A stretch of DNA of 25,771 nucleotides from CAZFYZ01 sp964523735 (GTDB lineage Bacteria; Armatimonadota; UBA5829): positions 1 through 25,771 of the forward strand of contig CAZFYZ010000050.1 of assembly GCA_964523735.1 (NCBI GenBank), given 5' to 3'. Position numbers and translations under genes: made by a program. The notes beneath the pieces were generated by a model. The model did not search any database and was not told the origin of the DNA. It saw nothing but the letters and a program-made list of their open reading frames with translations. Positions 23,489 to 25,771 of the stretch are shown here, in pieces (the stretch's first letter is position 1; the number at the start of each line of letters is the position of its first letter).

Positions 23489-24583
23489 GCGGCGCAGGAA
23501 CGCCGGGATGTCCAGTTCGCCCTCTGGGATCAGCGGCTGGTCGATGGACTCGAACCCCGCCGCCGGCTTGGGCGCGTTCTCCTCGGCAACTGCCGCGTTG
23601 ACGGCCACTCTTGCCGGCCTCGCGATACCGCGGGCAGAATCGAAACCGGTAGCCAAAACGGTGATCCTGACTTCGTTAGCCATGTTCTGATCGATGACGG
23701 TGCCGAAGATGACGTTTACGTTTTCGGAGTCGCAGGCCTTGTAGATGATGTCAGCGGCCTCGTAGACCTCGCTCAGAGTGAGGTCTGGCCCGCCGGTGAC
23801 ATTGATCAGCACGCCGCGCGCACCGTCTATGGTCGTTTCAAGGAGCGGGCTGGCGCACGCTGCCTCGGCTGCGTGAACAGCCTTCTGCTCGCCAGACGCC
23901 GAGCCGATGCCCATCAGCGCAGTGCCCTGATCGGCCATGATCGTCTTGACATCGGCGAAGTCCACGTTGATCATCCCCGGGATGGTGATGATGTCAGAAA
24001 TCCCCTGCACTCCCTGGCGGACGACGTCGTCGGCGACTTTGAATGCCTCGTTGAGCGTGGCTTTCTTCTCCACGACGCTGAGCAGGCGATCGTTGGGGAT
24101 CGTGATCAGGGTGTCAACGACGTCCTTGAGTCTGTTGACGCCCTCATCGGCGACATTGGCTCGCCTGGGCCCCTCAAAGCCGAACGGGCGGGTGACAACC
24201 GCGATCGTCAGGGCACCCATTTCCTTGGCCATCTCGGCGACAACGGGTGCGGCGCCGGTGCCGGTGCCTCCGCCCATACCAGCGGCGATGAAGACCATAT
24301 CGGCGCCCTCGAGAATCCTGCGAACCTCAGGCCGGCTCTCTTCAGCCGAGTCGCGGCCCATCTCAGGATTCCCTCCCGCGCCCAGACCTCGCGTGAGGTT
24401 GGAACCTAGTTGGAGTTTGCTGCGAGCTCCAGAAAGCTGAAGCACCTGGGTATCGGTGTTCATCGCGACGAAATCGACGCCCGTCACCCCCGCGTCGATC
24501 ATCCGGTTGACCGCGTTCGAACCGCCTCCGCCCATGCCTACAACCTTAATCTTCGCGTAGTAGTCCAACTCTCCGTTGCTCAT
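23483..24583 (-). CDS. ftsZ: Cell division protein FtsZ
   Basis: A 366-residue tubulin-like GTPase that assembles the division ring. It shows KIKVVGMGGGGSNAVNRM (11-28), the GTP signature GGGTGTG (104-110), RPFGFEG (132-138) and the synergy loop NVDFAD (206-211). A linker of about 35 residues leads to the C-terminal peptide LDIPAFLRRR, which binds FtsA. The ATG has a strong AAGGAGA site 9 bases upstream. It follows ftsA after 105 bp, and that gap contains an AT-rich inverted repeat. The stop codon lies inside a 14-bp tandem repeat, and a terminator-like hairpin follows. Confidence 0.98.
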   Translation of the reverse strand: MSNGELDYYAKIKVVGMGGGGSNAVNRMIDAGVTGVDFVAMNTDTQVLQLSGARSKLQLGSNLTRGLGAGGNPEMGRDSAEESRPEVRRILEGADMVFIAAGMGGGTGTGAAPVVAEMAKEMGALTIAVVTRPFGFEGPRRANVADEGVNRLKDVVDTLITIPNDRLLSVVEKKATLNEAFKVADDVVRQGVQGISDIITIPGMINVDFADVKTIMADQGTALMGIGSASGEQKAVHAAEAACASPLLETTIDGARGVLINVTGGPDLTLSEVYEAADIIYKACDSENVNVIFGTVIDQNMANEVRITVLATGFDSARGIARPARVAVNAAVAEENAPKPAAGFESIDQPLIPEGELDIPAFLRRR

Positions 24584-24599
24584 CCCCGGTATCTCCTTA

Positions 24600-24670
24600 A
24601 TTATGAATTATGAATGGTGAATTATGAATCAGTGCGTTAATGTGACGCCCACCAATTCATAATTCATAAT
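24600..24670. repeat. AT-rich inverted repeat between ftsA and ftsZ
   Basis: ATTATGAATTATGAAT (24600-24615) is exactly complementary to 24655-24670; GGTG/CACC extends the stem past one bulged base to 20 pairs. A further GAATTATGAATC lies inside. Its base composition is unlike the GC-rich surroundings. It ends next to the ftsZ ribosome binding site (24592-24598). Confidence 0.8.
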
Positions 24671-24688
24671 CCTCAGTTTCCAATCGGC

Positions 24689-25771
24689 TTATACAAACAT
24701 GCCTTTGACCCTCCGGAACACGTCCTTGAGGCCCTGCTTTAGTGTAGCCTTTTTCTCTCGTTCATGCAAGTCTGCTTGGTGCTTCGCGGCATAAATAACC
24801 AGACCAACTGAAGTCGCATAGACAGGGCTCTGGACAGTATCGCAGAGCCCACCGATATCTCGGGGCGTTCCCATCCGTACGGGCATCCCAAGAATGGTCT
24901 CAGCCAAGTCTGTTGTCCCCGGCAAGAGGCAGCCTCCACCAGTGATCACCGCGCCCCCGGGAAGCATATCGATGTAGCCCGACTTCACGATCTCTGCCCT
25001 GGCCATCTGGAGGATCTCCTGCATTCTGGGCTCGATGATTCGGACCAGAATCTCGCGCGGGAGTTCGCGGGCAGAATCGGAACCAAGGGAGGTGATCTCG
25101 AAAACGTCTTCCTCGCCGACTATTTCCATGCTCGCGGCTCCGTACTTGATCTTGGCTTGCTCTGACTCCTCCTGAGAAGCCCTCAACCCGACCGCGATAT
25201 CATTGCTGACGTGATTACCGCCGACAGGAAGAACGGCGGTGTAGAAGATCTCGCCGTTCACGAAGACGGCAACGTCCGTCGTGCCCCCGCCGATGTCGAC
25301 TAGCGCCACTCCAAGGTCCTTCTCGGCATCGAGCACAACCGATTCACTGGTCGCAATAGGCTCGAGAACGGTTGACTCAACGGAGAACCCGCCCCGATGA
25401 ACGCACTTCACGACGTTGTCCAGGAACGCGCTCGAACCGGTGACTATGTGGGTCTCTACCTCAAGGCGGCTGCCGGACATCCCGACAGGATCACGAATGC
25501 CGTCCTGGCCGTCAACCATGAATCCGCGAGGTATCGAGTGAATGATCTCTCGCTCGGGAGGCAGCACTATGGTTCTGGAGGCTTCGATGACACGATCGAC
25601 ATCCGAAGCGCCGACCTCGCGATCGGCGCTGGTGATGGCTACGACACCCCTGCTGTTGAGTGACGAGATGTGCTCGCCGGTCACTCCCACAACGACGGAA
25701 CGAATGGTTATGTTACCAGCAATTCGCTGTGTCTTATCGATCGATTGCTTGATGGCCTCGGTGGTCGAGTC
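24689..25771 (-). CDS. ftsA: Cell division protein FtsA (N-terminus cut by right edge)
   Basis: About 360 residues of the actin-like protein that tethers FtsZ to the membrane; the frame is open to the window edge, so the first part is missing. A GTG at 25690 is internal, since the codons before it (DSTTEAIKQSIDKTQRIAGN) continue the family sequence. Visible are GVTGEHISSLNSRG, the phosphate-binding ALVDIGGGTTDVAVFVNGE and the adenosine motif GGAVITGGGCLLPG. The final helix LKQGLKDVFRRVKGMFV is amphipathic and fits the membrane-targeting sequence. ftsZ follows on the same strand. Confidence 0.96.
   Translation of the reverse strand, partial: DSTTEAIKQSIDKTQRIAGNITIRSVVVGVTGEHISSLNSRGVVAITSADREVGASDVDRVIEASRTIVLPPEREIIHSIPRGFMVDGQDGIRDPVGMSGSRLEVETHIVTGSSAFLDNVVKCVHRGGFSVESTVLEPIATSESVVLDAEKDLGVALVDIGGGTTDVAVFVNGEIFYTAVLPVGGNHVSNDIAVGLRASQEESEQAKIKYGAASMEIVGEEDVFEITSLGSDSARELPREILVRIIEPRMQEILQMARAEIVKSGYIDMLPGGAVITGGGCLLPGTTDLAETILGMPVRMGTPRDIGGLCDTVQSPVYATSVGLVIYAAKHQADLHEREKKATLKQGLKDVFRRVKGMFV

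Overview
The window is a bacterial chromosome segment of fairly high GC content, densely packed with ordinary housekeeping and accessory genes on both strands. It contains no rRNA, tRNA, CRISPR array, transposase or phage gene that I can see. FtsA, FtsZ, TatC, CTP synthase, ThiD and a UvrD/PcrA helicase mark it as chromosomal. The FtsZ tail (DIPAFLRRR), clear Shine-Dalgarno sites and sigma-70-like promoters with an extended -10 (TGGTATAAT) fit a bacterium outside the well-studied model groups. A little-cultivated phylum such as Armatimonadota is possible, but that is a guess. Short palindromic and tandem repeats recur between genes and, in two cases, reach into coding sequence.

Layout, left to right. 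Positions 1-1095 (+): the end of a CPBP-family membrane protease, a possible small Cys-rich protein and a YjbQ-family protein. Positions 1162-7640 (-): a probable operon, read right to left, of a five-PAS sensor with a histidine-kinase-like ATPase domain, an MrfA/YprA-type DEVH helicase with a Cys-cluster C-terminus, and a HEAT-repeat protein whose GTG start overlaps the helicase stop codon. Positions 7896-11191 (-): two secreted proteins of unknown function and tatC. Positions 11192-11692: a 0.5-kb intergenic region with several hairpins and two divergent promoters. Positions 11693-14925 (+): a HAD phosphatase-thiD-pyrG operon. Positions 15047-21001 (+): an AEC-type transporter, a secreted zinc-dependent phospholipase C-like protein, pcrA/uvrD and a URO-D-family protein. 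Positions 21088-21960 (-): a polytopic membrane protein, followed by a divergent small zinc-ribbon gene (+). Positions 22510-25771 (-): ftsA (cut by the right edge), ftsZ and an MscS-type channel.

The observations most worth following are these: (i) the helicase + HEAT + PAS/ATPase cluster, which may be an undescribed DNA-repair or stress module; (ii) two adjacent copies of a hairpin-forming 38-bp repeat read in frame inside the helicase; (iii) promoters so close to the start codons of pcrA and the HAD gene that leaderless mRNAs are expected; (iv) a decayed copy of the pcrA 3' end beyond the URO-D gene; and (v) a 14-bp tandem repeat that supplies the ftsZ stop codon. I did not find a clear new defence or mobile system.
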